Shown: positions 27,901-36,391 of the stretch, one piece after another
How the letters are laid out: each line of letters starts with the position of its first letter
How positions within the stretch are numbered: position 1 is the first letter of the stretch
Program-made: the position numbers and the translations under genes
Source: an uncultured Clostridium sp.
Lineage (GTDB): Bacteria > Bacillota > Clostridia > Lachnospirales > Lachnospiraceae
DNA length: 64,000 bases
Reading direction: 5' to 3'
NCBI GenBank assembly: GCA_945915475.1
Contig: CAMEFI010000002.1
Coordinates: 1-64,000, forward strand
The notes under the pieces: generated by a model
The model's database searches: none
What the model was told of the DNA's origin: nothing
The model's input: only the letters and a program-made list of their open reading frames with translations

Positions 27901-28668
27901 TTATACATTAATATTTGTAATTACTTCATCAGCAAGTAATCGGTATGCTTCCGCACCAGCGCTTCTGGAATCATATGTTGTAATCGGCATACCGTGACTT
28001 GGTGCCTCTGCTAGTCGAACATTTCTTGGAATAATTGTCTTATAGATATTCTGATTCAGATTTTCTTTTACATTCTCTACTACTTGTAAAGAAAGATTTG
28101 TTCTGGAATCATACATTGTAAATACAACACCTTCAATTTTCAAATCTTTGTTAAGTTTCTGTTGGATTAATTCAATGGTATATATTAATTGTGATAAACC
28201 GTCTAATGCAAAAAATTCACATTGAATTGGTACCAGTACGGTATTAGCTGCTGTCATAGAATTAATAGTCAACATTCCAAGAGCTGGAGGACAGTCAATA
28301 ATTACATAATCAAATTTGTCCTGAATCTTCCGAAGTTGATTCTTGATAATATATTGCATATCAGGTTCCCCAATAAATTCTACCTCGGCACCAGCAAGAT
28401 ATCGATTGGATGGGAGAAGATTCAAACCTGGAACAACATTAATTAACATTGCCTCTCCAATATTACAGTTATCACACATAACATCGTATATTGTATATTC
28501 AAGTTCATCTTTGTTAATTCCAAATCCAGTAGTTAAATGCCCCTGTGGATCCATATCCACTGCTAAAGTTTTAAAACCTTTTTCAGCAAGACATGCAGCC
28601 AAATTAATGGAAGTGGTTGTCTTACCGACACCGCCTTTCTGATTGGCAATTGCAATTATTCTTCCCAT
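27901..28668 (-). CDS. parA: Chromosome-partitioning ATPase ParA (Soj)
   Basis: A 255-aa deviant-Walker ATPase. I start at 28668 (MGRIIAIANQKGGVGKTTTSINLAA), with AAAGGAAG about 8 bases upstream. The much longer open frame to 29016 gives non-conserved, low-complexity sequence and begins inside a parS palindrome. The Walker A KGGVGKTT is near residues 11-18, with signature lysine. Other motifs are 'AVDMDPQGHLTTGFG' and 'YVIIDCPPALGMLTINSM'. It works with ParB to move or separate origins and can regulate DnaA. Confidence 0.96.
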   Translation of the reverse strand: MGRIIAIANQKGGVGKTTTSINLAACLAEKGFKTLAVDMDPQGHLTTGFGINKDELEYTIYDVMCDNCNIGEAMLINVVPGLNLLPSNRYLAGAEVEFIGEPDMQYIIKNQLRKIQDKFDYVIIDCPPALGMLTINSMTAANTVLVPIQCEFFALDGLSQLIYTIELIQQKLNKDLKIEGVVFTMYDSRTNLSLQVVENVKENLNQNIYKTIIPRNVRLAEAPSHGMPITTYDSRSAGAEAYRLLADEVITNINV

Positions 28669-28810
28669 GTTCAATACTTCCTTTGTTATTAAATCATTTC
28701 CCATGATGTATATTTCACGTTTATACATCTTTATTATTTTATCATAAAATGATAAAAAGGAAAAGACGACATATAGTAAATAAAAATATATAAAACACAA
28801 TTTATAGAAA

Positions 28811-28826
28811 TGTTTCACGTGAAACA
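28811..28826. promoter_or_regulatory. parS site 2
   Basis: A second perfect TGTTTCACGTGAAACA in the 362-base gap between parA and pyrC (28669-29030). Apart from parS sites and AT-rich sequence I see no gene in this gap. Confidence 0.97.
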
Positions 28827-28999
28827 TTGAATACTTATTGTTTGAATATAGATTAAGATAAAAGTGAATAGTATTTTTATAACATAATAATATAATGAAA
28901 TGATTCACTGTGATATTATCTGGCAATTTTAAAAGTATTCGATAAGTATAAAAATTTTGTAGATAAACAGAAATGTGGTAAATCAGAAAAAAACAGAAA

Positions 29000-29015
29000 T
29001 GTTTCACGTGAAACA
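29000..29015. promoter_or_regulatory. parS site 3
   Basis: A third perfect TGTTTCACGTGAAACA, 15 bases beyond the pyrC stop codon. Because it contains ATG TTT CAC GTG on the minus strand it creates a false start upstream of parA. Confidence 0.97.
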
Positions 29016-29030
29016 TTTCTGCATATAAAA

Positions 29031-30437
29031 TTATTTTGTATAGATAACTTTACCATCACAAATAGTATATTGAATTTCACCAAAAAGAGTAGTACCGAGA
29101 AATGGTGAATTGGATGACTTAGATACAAAGGAATCATAGGTGTGTGGTTTATCATTAAAGATAACTAAATCAGCCGGACCTCCCTCTGCAATATAACCAC
29201 AGTCTAAATGATACATTTTTGCTGGATTAATTGTCATTTTTTCAAGTAATTCTGAGTAGGTAAGATAACCCGGTTTTACAAGATTGGTAATACCAAGGGA
29301 AAGAGAAGTTTCTAATCCAATGATTCCACTTGGTGCTTCCGTAATGGATTTGGACTTTTCTTCTGTACTGTGAGGTGCATGGTCAGTGGCAATCAGGTCA
29401 ATGGTATTATCTTGAAGACCATGAATGATGGCAAGTCGATCTTGCTCTGTACGAAGAGGAGGATTCATTTTTGCCATGGATCCATGTTCAATGGCAGCTT
29501 CTTCATTTAAAGAAAAATGATGAGGAGTAGCTTCAGCATGGATAGGAATGGCCTGTGCAATCTCCATTGGAATTATTTGCGTAAAGCTATCATAGTTACA
29601 TGAATGATCGGATATATCAGTAATTTCTTCTTTTGACTTTGGAAGAGGAAGAGTAAGATTATACTTTTTAATCATTTCTATCTTTTTCTGACGAACTAGT
29701 TCCACACCTTCCTTACTACTGATATGTTGAATATTAATAGGTGCATCCAAATTACCGGCCAGTTCCAAATCACGGAATATCATATCAATTTCAGCACCTC
29801 GAGGAGAACCTTCTATATTATAATAATTGGATGCCTTCCCGTGATTGATACCATTATTTGTGATTAAACTGGCATTTTCTTCATGAAAACTTAGGGGAAC
29901 ATGAAGTTCTTTTGCCTTCTTCATGGAAGCAATGACCATATTCTCATCCATCATTGGAATACCATCATCTGTAAATCCAACAGCACCAATTGATTTTAGA
30001 AAATCCATATCTGTTAGCTCTTTTCCCTGAAGACCTTTGGTGATAGAAGCACATGACAGCACATGAATATCTGTCTCCTGGCCTTTTTTTAAAACATATT
30101 CTAATGTATCTGCATTATCAATGGTTGGTTTCGTATTAGCCATCATAACAACAGTTGTAAAACCACCTTTTGCTGCAGATTGTGCACCGGTATAGATATC
30201 TTCTTTATAAGTGAATCCAGGATCGCGAAAATGAACATGTACATCCACAAGACCCGGTGCAATCATCATATTATCAGCATAAATAATCTGTAAATTCTTA
30301 CGGTCTTCTTCCGATAAATCCATCTCCATAATAAAGGAATCAATTTTTTTGATTTTTTTATCTTCAATTAAAATATCAAAGATTCCATTCCTTTTAGATA
30401 ATGGATCGATAACATAACCATTTTTAATCAATATCAT
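29031..30437 (-). CDS. pyrC: Dihydroorotase
   Basis: A 468-aa class I dihydroorotase closing the ring of carbamoyl-aspartate in pyrimidine synthesis. The start at 30437 (MILIKNGYVIDPLSKRNGIFDILIEDKKI) has GAGG about 10 bases upstream. Metal ligands are in 'LVDVHVHFRDPGFTYKEDI', and later blocks are 'INIQHISSKEGVELV', 'AEATPHHFSLNEEA' and 'IDLIATDHAPHSTEEK'. Family members are about 425 residues; the excess is an insertion of about 40 residues between the 'HISSKEGVE' and 'AEATPHHF' blocks. No other pyr genes are in the window. argS lies 35 bases upstream on the same strand. Confidence 0.93.
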   Translation of the reverse strand: MILIKNGYVIDPLSKRNGIFDILIEDKKIKKIDSFIMEMDLSEEDRKNLQIIYADNMMIAPGLVDVHVHFRDPGFTYKEDIYTGAQSAAKGGFTTVVMMANTKPTIDNADTLEYVLKKGQETDIHVLSCASITKGLQGKELTDMDFLKSIGAVGFTDDGIPMMDENMVIASMKKAKELHVPLSFHEENASLITNNGINHGKASNYYNIEGSPRGAEIDMIFRDLELAGNLDAPINIQHISSKEGVELVRQKKIEMIKKYNLTLPLPKSKEEITDISDHSCNYDSFTQIIPMEIAQAIPIHAEATPHHFSLNEEAAIEHGSMAKMNPPLRTEQDRLAIIHGLQDNTIDLIATDHAPHSTEEKSKSITEAPSGIIGLETSLSLGITNLVKPGYLTYSELLEKMTINPAKMYHLDCGYIAEGGPADLVIFNDKPHTYDSFVSKSSNSPFLGTTLFGEIQYTICDGKVIYTK

Positions 30438-30472
30438 AAAACAACAACCTCTTGAATGATAAATTACAATTC

Positions 30473-32158
30473 TTACATCTGTTCCGGACACTGAATTCCT
30501 AATAAATTTAGTGCATCTTTCAATGTCTTCTTTGTAATGGAAACAAGTTTTGCTCTGGCATTACGAAGAGCATCATCTTCTACATTTACCCGGTCTGCAT
30601 TGTAGAAACGGGAGAAGGATTGTGCAACATCCATTGCAAAACGAGCAACAACAGATGGTTCATATTTGTCAGCTGCATCCATCACAACCTGAGGAAAACG
30701 ATTGATTTCCTTTAATAAGGCAATTGCTTCTTCATCTAACAACAAATTGTAATCGACAGATGCATGATCATCATACTGTATACTTCTTAAAATACTGGCA
30801 CAGCGGCAATAGGTATACTGAACATAAGGACCGGTCTCACCATCAAAGTTCAATACTTTATCCCATTTAAAGGATACATCTTTGATTCGTTGATTATAAA
30901 GATCATGGAAGAGGATGGCACCTACACCTACAATCTTAGCAACTTCATCTTTGTTCTCTAAATCAGGATTCTTTTCTGCTATAACACCTTTTACTTTATC
31001 AATTGCTTCTAATAAAATATCTTCTGCATAAATAATATTGCCGCTTCGAGTAGAAAGTTTGGCACCTTCTAAGCTTACAAGTCCATAAGGAATATGAACA
31101 AGAGAGTCTTTTGCCCAATCATTGCCTAATAATTCAACAACTTTAAAAACCTGAGCAAAATGAAGTTTCTGCTCCTGACCAGTTACATACAGACATTTAT
31201 CAAAATTCCAGCGCTCTTTCCGGTAAAAGATGGCTGCCAGATCTCTTGTTGCATAAATGGAACTTCCGTCTTTCTTTGTAATCAGACATGGTGGCATGTC
31301 ATACTCTTCTAAATTGACAATATGGGCCCCCTGGCTTTCTTCTAATAAATTGGCATCCTCCAAACGCTTTACAACATCTGCAGTTTTATCACGATAGAAA
31401 CTTTCACCAAGATAATGGTCGAATTCCATACCCAGTAATTCATAGGTTCCTTTGTATTCCTTTAAACTGATGTCAACAAACCATTTCCAGATATCAAGTG
31501 CTTCTTCATCGCCATGTTCCATTTTCGTAAACCAGGATCTTGCCTGATCATTTAAACTGTCGTCTTTATCTGCTTCTTCATGAAATTTCACATACAGACG
31601 CATCAGTTCTGCAACACCATCTTTTTCTACCGCTTCTTTGCTGCCCCAGGCTTTGTAGGCAACAATCAATTTGCCGAACTGTGTACCCCAGTCGCCTAAA
31701 TGGTTAATACGTTCTACTTTATATCCTAATCTTGTAAAAATCTTATAAAGAGAGTTGCCAATAATAGTAGTACGAAGATGTCCAACATGAAAGTTTTTTG
31801 CAACGTTAGGAGAAGAGTAATCAATACATATAGTTTTGTCAGCTCCTATATTCGATGCACCAAAGTTCTCCACGTCAGCAGCTTCTACCATTGTTTTAAC
31901 AAATAAATCTTTTTTAATGAAAAAGTTAAGATAAGCACCCTTTACTTCCAATTTGTCCAGGATATCCACATCACCAATCTTCTCAGCAATATCTTTGGCA
32001 ATCATTGGAGGTGCCTTGTGTAATGTTTTTGCTAACTGAAAACATGGAAACGCGAAGTCACCCATGTCAGATTTAGGAGGAATCTCTAAAATGTCAGATA
32101 CCATATCCTTATCTAAATTAGCTGCAGTTGAAATTAAGTCAATAATCTGATTTCTCAT
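30473..32158 (-). CDS. argS: Arginyl-tRNA synthetase
   Basis: A 561-aa class I aminoacyl-tRNA synthetase. The HIGH motif is HVGH at residues 124-127 within 'SSPNVAKNFHVGHLRTTIIGN'. The C-terminal part of the catalytic core is 'HIPYGLVSLEGAKLSTRSGNI', with a KMSKS-like region degenerate as in most ArgRS. The anticodon-binding DALR domain contains 'YVQYTYCRCASILR' and the end 'ALNLLGIQCPEQM'. An N-terminal Add-1 domain occupies about residues 1-85. It is of normal length. A tRNA-Arg gene lies 5 kb away on the same strand. Confidence 0.97.
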   Translation of the reverse strand: MRNQIIDLISTAANLDKDMVSDILEIPPKSDMGDFAFPCFQLAKTLHKAPPMIAKDIAEKIGDVDILDKLEVKGAYLNFFIKKDLFVKTMVEAADVENFGASNIGADKTICIDYSSPNVAKNFHVGHLRTTIIGNSLYKIFTRLGYKVERINHLGDWGTQFGKLIVAYKAWGSKEAVEKDGVAELMRLYVKFHEEADKDDSLNDQARSWFTKMEHGDEEALDIWKWFVDISLKEYKGTYELLGMEFDHYLGESFYRDKTADVVKRLEDANLLEESQGAHIVNLEEYDMPPCLITKKDGSSIYATRDLAAIFYRKERWNFDKCLYVTGQEQKLHFAQVFKVVELLGNDWAKDSLVHIPYGLVSLEGAKLSTRSGNIIYAEDILLEAIDKVKGVIAEKNPDLENKDEVAKIVGVGAILFHDLYNQRIKDVSFKWDKVLNFDGETGPYVQYTYCRCASILRSIQYDDHASVDYNLLLDEEAIALLKEINRFPQVVMDAADKYEPSVVARFAMDVAQSFSRFYNADRVNVEDDALRNARAKLVSITKKTLKDALNLLGIQCPEQM

Positions 32159-32228
32159 TGTCTTTATACCTTTCTATTATTACGTCATTTAATATTCATG
32201 ATGCGAGTGTCAAAAGCACCTTTGTCAT

Positions 32229-33365
32229 TCACTTCTTAATTGGAAAAGAAAATCTTACATTTGTTCCGGAAATTAAATCCCCGTCAATCTGAAGCTTGCC
32301 ATCTAGTTGATAAATCGTTTCATGTAATTTGTGTAATCCGGAATACCAGGCAGAACGCTCTAAATAATCTTCCGGAATGCCAACACCATTATCATTGACA
32401 TAGACATCAATTAATCGGCTGCTAATAAAAATCTTAGCGGTTATACGGTTGGCATTAGAGTGTTTAAAAATATTATCTAATATCTCCCTCAACATTCGAA
32501 TGAGTCGAATGGAAATAAATGGTGGAAGATTCAATTCATGCTCGGTACAGTCACAGGAGGAATCAATCATACATTCCGGATGTAACTGTCTGTAATCATC
32601 AAATAACTTGTTGATCTGATCCCAGATTGGCTGCTTTGTATCTATATTGTAATTCAATCGATCTAAAATGTGTTCTAATGATGTAAGAACTTCTACCTGG
32701 GAATGATGTACTTCTTCTAAAGTAACTTTCGCCCTTCCAATATCAGAATGCAGAAGCCATTTTAAAACATCTAATTTGTTAAGACTAGAAGTCAGTTCCT
32801 GTTTTACATCCTGGTCAAGTGCAGAAGCATACTGATAATGTTCATAGTCCTCTAATTGTAACATATTATAATTATGGGAGGTTTTATCTTCATTATCCTC
32901 TGTTTCAATGAATTCAATGCCGGAATCAACAGATTCTTCTTCATTTAGTTCATTGTGACTCTTTCCAATCAGAACGGTATGAATGCATTTACTTGCTTTT
33001 GAAAGCATATCGACTTGTTCTTTATAAAACCGGATGTCATCCTCTAACTCTGAAATACGCTTTTGCAGACGTTGTTTTGCATCCTCTAAGTCCTTAATCT
33101 GAGAAGCAATCTGTTTACCTTTTGTTATGGTATTCGTGTTGTCACTGGTAATCGGCGAGAATACATTACGTCTTGTATCAATATGATATGTGTACAGATC
33201 TCTCGTTTTTTCTAATGTTTCAATCTGTACTTCTAATTCAAAAAGTTCTGTTTTCAGATTCTGTACCAGTTCAAGATTACTCACATAGGTCTTATTGAAA
33301 TACTCAAGCGTTTTGGAATTCGCTTCCTCTATGATGTTGAGTGGATTCATTTCCTCATTTGTCAT
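32229..33365 (-). CDS. DegS-like soluble sensor histidine kinase
   Basis: A 378-aa protein without signal peptide or membrane helix. Residues 10-130 form a long coiled-coil-like helix region ('NLKTELFELEVQIETLEKTRDLY', 'LEDAKQRLQKRISELEDDIRFYKEQ'), as in DegS-type kinases. The C-terminus is a HATPase domain with N box 'LREILDNIFKHSNANRI', G box 'VYVNDNGVGIPEDYL' and a final 'SGTNVRFSFPIKK'. The usual 'ER.RIARELHD' phospho-acceptor motif is not apparent; the corresponding region reads 'RAKVTLEEVHHSQVEVL'. No response regulator gene is adjacent. Confidence 0.72.
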   Translation of the reverse strand: MTNEEMNPLNIIEEANSKTLEYFNKTYVSNLELVQNLKTELFELEVQIETLEKTRDLYTYHIDTRRNVFSPITSDNTNTITKGKQIASQIKDLEDAKQRLQKRISELEDDIRFYKEQVDMLSKASKCIHTVLIGKSHNELNEEESVDSGIEFIETEDNEDKTSHNYNMLQLEDYEHYQYASALDQDVKQELTSSLNKLDVLKWLLHSDIGRAKVTLEEVHHSQVEVLTSLEHILDRLNYNIDTKQPIWDQINKLFDDYRQLHPECMIDSSCDCTEHELNLPPFISIRLIRMLREILDNIFKHSNANRITAKIFISSRLIDVYVNDNGVGIPEDYLERSAWYSGLHKLHETIYQLDGKLQIDGDLISGTNVRFSFPIKK

Positions 33366-33384
33366 GTAATATCCCCATTATATC

Positions 33385-34803
33385 TTAGAAATAATAGTCA
33401 TCGTCACGTTTGCGTCTTCTTCTACGGTATGCTCTTCTTCTACGATTACGCTTCATATTACGAATAAATGCAGCAAAGAGCATATAAAGTAATAATACGG
33501 CAAGGAGAGCTCCCATTACGATTGCAATTCGAAGAGCAATCTTACCAATGGTTTTCCAGATGGATGTCGATTGCCCCAGTTTCTCTTCCTTTGACATCTG
33601 GGAAGAAAGAAGAGGAGTCGTACTTGTAATTGGAGTAGAACCAATCTGTTCTCCTCCATAGGAGAAGGTAATCTCTCCAAGGACATCATCTTTTGCCTGA
33701 TCGTAAAAGGTAACATTTCTCTCAATCTGTGTTGTATCTACAGATTTATTAAGAAGAAGGGCATAATCCTTATTTACAGCTAAGTCAATCATATCATGAT
33801 TAAGACTTGTATAGTAGTTGTCTAAAATAACATTTTCGGAAATTGCATTTTCTTCATCAGATTCAAATGAAAAATCAGATAATGGATAATAGTATATATA
33901 ATTATTATAGCAATAATTATATAACGCTTTTGAGTCAGAATAAGCATATTTGGCACCATCACAATCCAGTACAACACAGATCAGTTCTAATCCATCTTTC
34001 TTCGCATAGGTCATTAATGTGTTATTCGCCTTAGAAGTATAACCTGTTTTGCCACCTTCACAATATTCGTAGTAATACGGTTCCGCAGGATTGATCATCT
34101 TATTACCATTCCATAAGAAACGTGTCTCATCCGCTAAATTGGTTGCAGGGACCGTATAATTCAAAGTACCTGCAATTTCCCGGAATGTCTCATTTTTCAG
34201 TGCTTCTTTTGTAATCAAAGCCATGTCATAGGCGGTTGTATAATGATCATCATCATGCAAACCGTTTGGTGTCACAAAATGTGTATTCTGACAGCCAATT
34301 TCAGCAGCGCGTTCGTTCATTAATTTTGCAAAGGATTCAATATCACCTGCTACATATTCAGCAAGGGCATATGCACATTCGTTGGCGGATTTTACCATGG
34401 TTGCATAAACAAGATCCTTTACAGTAACCTGTTCACCAACATCCAGACCAATCAGGGTACTGTCACGTTCTACACCCCAGATAGCATTTTCCGACATGGT
34501 GACAGTGGCATTGAAGTCAACATTATGTTCTAATGCAATCAATACAGTAAGAATCTTTGTAATACTGGCAGGATATTTCTTCTCCTGGGAATTCTTTTCA
34601 TAAAGAACCTGTCCACTGGCAGCATCCATGACAATGGCAGCGTTTGATACCAGATCAGGCGCTCTTGTGGGATCATCCGGATATTCTGTTGTCTCCGGAT
34701 GTTCGGTGGACGCTTCCTCTGAAACTTCCGTTGCATGCACCGGTATATGACAACAAGTCAATACCAGTAATAATGCCATAAAGATGGCAATCTTTTTTTT
34801 CAT
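33385..34803 (-). CDS. D-alanyl-D-alanine carboxypeptidase (peptidase S11)
   Basis: A 472-aa penicillin-binding protein of the DacA/DacF type, trimming the terminal D-Ala from peptidoglycan stem peptides. A signal peptide ends near VHA (residue 24). The catalytic triad of motifs is complete: S80-ITK83, S139-AN141 and K252-TG254 (in 'EGGKTGYTSKANN'). A C-terminal hydrophobic segment ('IALRIAIVMGALLAVLLLYMLFAAFI') followed by a run of arginines anchors it to the membrane from outside; most relatives use an amphipathic helix instead. It lies 19 bases upstream of the kinase gene. Confidence 0.94.
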   Translation of the reverse strand: MKKKIAIFMALLLVLTCCHIPVHATEVSEEASTEHPETTEYPDDPTRAPDLVSNAAIVMDAASGQVLYEKNSQEKKYPASITKILTVLIALEHNVDFNATVTMSENAIWGVERDSTLIGLDVGEQVTVKDLVYATMVKSANECAYALAEYVAGDIESFAKLMNERAAEIGCQNTHFVTPNGLHDDDHYTTAYDMALITKEALKNETFREIAGTLNYTVPATNLADETRFLWNGNKMINPAEPYYYEYCEGGKTGYTSKANNTLMTYAKKDGLELICVVLDCDGAKYAYSDSKALYNYCYNNYIYYYPLSDFSFESDEENAISENVILDNYYTSLNHDMIDLAVNKDYALLLNKSVDTTQIERNVTFYDQAKDDVLGEITFSYGGEQIGSTPITSTTPLLSSQMSKEEKLGQSTSIWKTIGKIALRIAIVMGALLAVLLLYMLFAAFIRNMKRNRRRRAYRRRRRKRDDDYYF

Positions 34804-34859
34804 CCTATTCCTACTCCTTTATATCGATAAACATAATTATAATTATTTTATTATATCTA

Positions 34860-34878
34860 AAAGGTTGTGTCAACCTTT
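34860..34878. repeat. Perfect 8-bp palindrome with 3-base spacer
   Basis: AAAGGTTG-TGT-CAACCTTT lies in the 210-base divergent gap between the carboxypeptidase gene and the zinc-ribbon gene. It could be an operator or a short hairpin; it has no T-run on either side. Confidence 0.5.
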
Positions 34879-34958
34879 CAAAGGCTTGAGTTCTGTGGTG
34901 TGTTGTGTGGTGTACCTGCAAATCTTTTCTTTGTTTTGTACGAAAAAGCTATTACTAT

Positions 34959-34987
34959 TTGTACGTTTCGAAATATCTTGGTATAAT
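34959..34987 (+). promoter_or_regulatory. Promoter for the zinc-ribbon/trmB operon
   Basis: TTGTAC (34959-34964), a 17-base spacer and a consensus TATAAT (34982-34987) lie about 90 bases upstream of the start at 35077. Confidence 0.75.
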
Positions 34988-35076
34988 AAGGAGAAACATA
35001 TTGTCAAGATACCATGATGCTGAGAAAAGTGTATGGCAAACAGAATGATGTGCATATTGACCAGGGGGGTAAGCAT

Positions 35077-35544
35077 ATGACAGATATGGAAATGAGAATA
35101 ATGGACAGGCGTCCAATCTATTGCAAAGTGTGTGGGGGAAAACTTTTTTATCAGGATGGAGGCATGTATTGCTGTGAAGATTGTGGTGCGGAGGAATATG
35201 ATGATTTTGGCAAGATAAAGAATTATTTAGAGGTACATGGACCTTCGCCGGCACCATGTATATCAGAAGATACCGGGGTTCCTCTTGAAATCATTGAGCT
35301 GTTTCTTAAGAATGGGAGATTAGAGATACCGGAGGGAAGCAAATACTATATTAAATGTGAGCGGTGTGGATGTGCACTTCGGTTTGGAAGATATTGTCCG
35401 GAGTGTACAAGAGAATTGGCAGGCCAGCTGAAAGGTGCTATGTTCGAGCAGATGGGGGAGAAACCAAAGCAGGAAGTGGAAAAGAAGAAAGAGAAGATGC
35501 ATTTTTTAGATAATGCAGGAAAGAAAGGAAGAAAGAGAGGATAG
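35077..35544 (+). CDS. Zinc-ribbon protein resembling flagellar-operon protein YvyF
   Basis: A 155-aa cytoplasmic protein started at 35077, which has GGGGGG 7 bases upstream; an upstream ATG at 35014 lacks a site. Two cysteine pairs, 'YCKVCGGKL' and 'YCCEDCGAE', form an N-terminal zinc ribbon. A helix-turn-helix-like stretch 'PCISEDTGVPLEIIELFLKNGRLEIPEG' follows. A second zinc ribbon is 'IKCERCGCAL' with 'YCPECT', and the tail is lysine-rich. The layout recalls YvyF (found with flgM in Bacillus), but no flagellar genes are near. It is 3 bases upstream of trmB. Confidence 0.72.
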   Translation: MTDMEMRIMDRRPIYCKVCGGKLFYQDGGMYCCEDCGAEEYDDFGKIKNYLEVHGPSPAPCISEDTGVPLEIIELFLKNGRLEIPEGSKYYIKCERCGCALRFGRYCPECTRELAGQLKGAMFEQMGEKPKQEVEKKKEKMHFLDNAGKKGRKRG

Positions 35545-35547
35545 GAC

Positions 35548-36189
35548 ATGCGTTTGAGAAATGTACCGGGTTCTAGGGATATGATAGCAGAAAGCCCATT
35601 TACAATAAAGAATGAGACTGAGTGGAAAGGAAAATGGAATGAAGTGTTTGGAAATGACAATCCCATTCATATTGAAATAGGAATGGGTAAGGGTCAGTTT
35701 ATTATGACGTTGGCACAACAAAATCCCAATATCAACTATGTGGGAATCGAGAAGTATTCTTCTGTATTGGTACGGGCTTTAGAAAAACAGGGAGAACTGG
35801 AACTTCCTAATATCAAGTTCATCCGCATGGAGGCAGAAACTATTGCAGATGTATTTGAAAAGGATGAAGTTGCAAGAATCTATCTGAATTTTTCTGATCC
35901 ATGGCCAAAGGACCGGCATGCCAAGAGACGTCTCACTTCGGTACAGTTTCTGGAGAGATATGAAAAGATATTACGGCATGACGGACATTTAATCTTTAAA
36001 ACGGATAACCGGGATCTTTTTGATTTTTCCTTGGATCAGGTGGAAGAGGCACCGGACTGGGTACTGTTAAATTATACCTTTGATCTGCATCATTCGGAAT
36101 ATGTGAAAGGCAATATTATGACAGAGTATGAACAACGGTTCCTGGAGAAAGGAAATGCTATCTGCCGGATGGAGATTATGCAGAAGTGA
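35548..36189 (+). CDS. trmB: tRNA (guanine-N7)-methyltransferase
   Basis: A 213-aa SAM-dependent enzyme that makes m7G46 in tRNA. The start 'MRLRNVPGSRDMIAESPF' is typical. The SAM-binding segment is 'IHIEIGMGKGQFIMTLAQQNPNINYVGIEKYSSVL', and the catalytic motif 'RIYLNFSDPWPKDRHAKRRLTSVQFL' is complete. The substrate-binding 'KTDNRDLFDFSL' follows. It begins 3 bases after the zinc-ribbon gene and is translated from the same mRNA. Confidence 0.97.
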   Translation: MRLRNVPGSRDMIAESPFTIKNETEWKGKWNEVFGNDNPIHIEIGMGKGQFIMTLAQQNPNINYVGIEKYSSVLVRALEKQGELELPNIKFIRMEAETIADVFEKDEVARIYLNFSDPWPKDRHAKRRLTSVQFLERYEKILRHDGHLIFKTDNRDLFDFSLDQVEEAPDWVLLNYTFDLHHSEYVKGNIMTEYEQRFLEKGNAICRMEIMQK

Positions 36190-36256
36190 GAGTTTGATGG
36201 CACCATTTTGATATTTCCGGCATACCATATAGAAGTAAGTAGTCTTTTAGGAAAAT

Positions 36257-36391
36257 ATGAAGAAATTCAATGGTACCGTAACTGGAAAGTTATATGAAGC
36301 AAAACGTCAGTATCCTGTCATTGGTGAATTTGCAAAGCGAATGAGGCAGGTGAAGAAAGAACTGAACAAAGAAGAAACGAAGCATAATTAA
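36257..36391 (+). CDS. Small basic ORF after trmB
   Basis: A 44-aa ORF (MKKFNGTVTGKLYEAKRQYPVIGEF... ending KEETKHN), rich in Lys/Arg, with TAGGAA 5 bases upstream. It lies 67 bases after trmB on the same strand, and its stop overlaps the 3' end of the convergent speE gene by 4 bases. No family recognised; it is long enough and regular enough in codon use to be a real small protein, but this is unproven. Confidence 0.45.
   Translation: MKKFNGTVTGKLYEAKRQYPVIGEFAKRMRQVKKELNKEETKHN

Noticed and set aside
28669-29016. N-terminal extension of ParA by 116 codons
   Set aside because: Begins inside a parS palindrome, is low-complexity and AT-driven, and the standard ParA start with its ribosome site lies at 28668.
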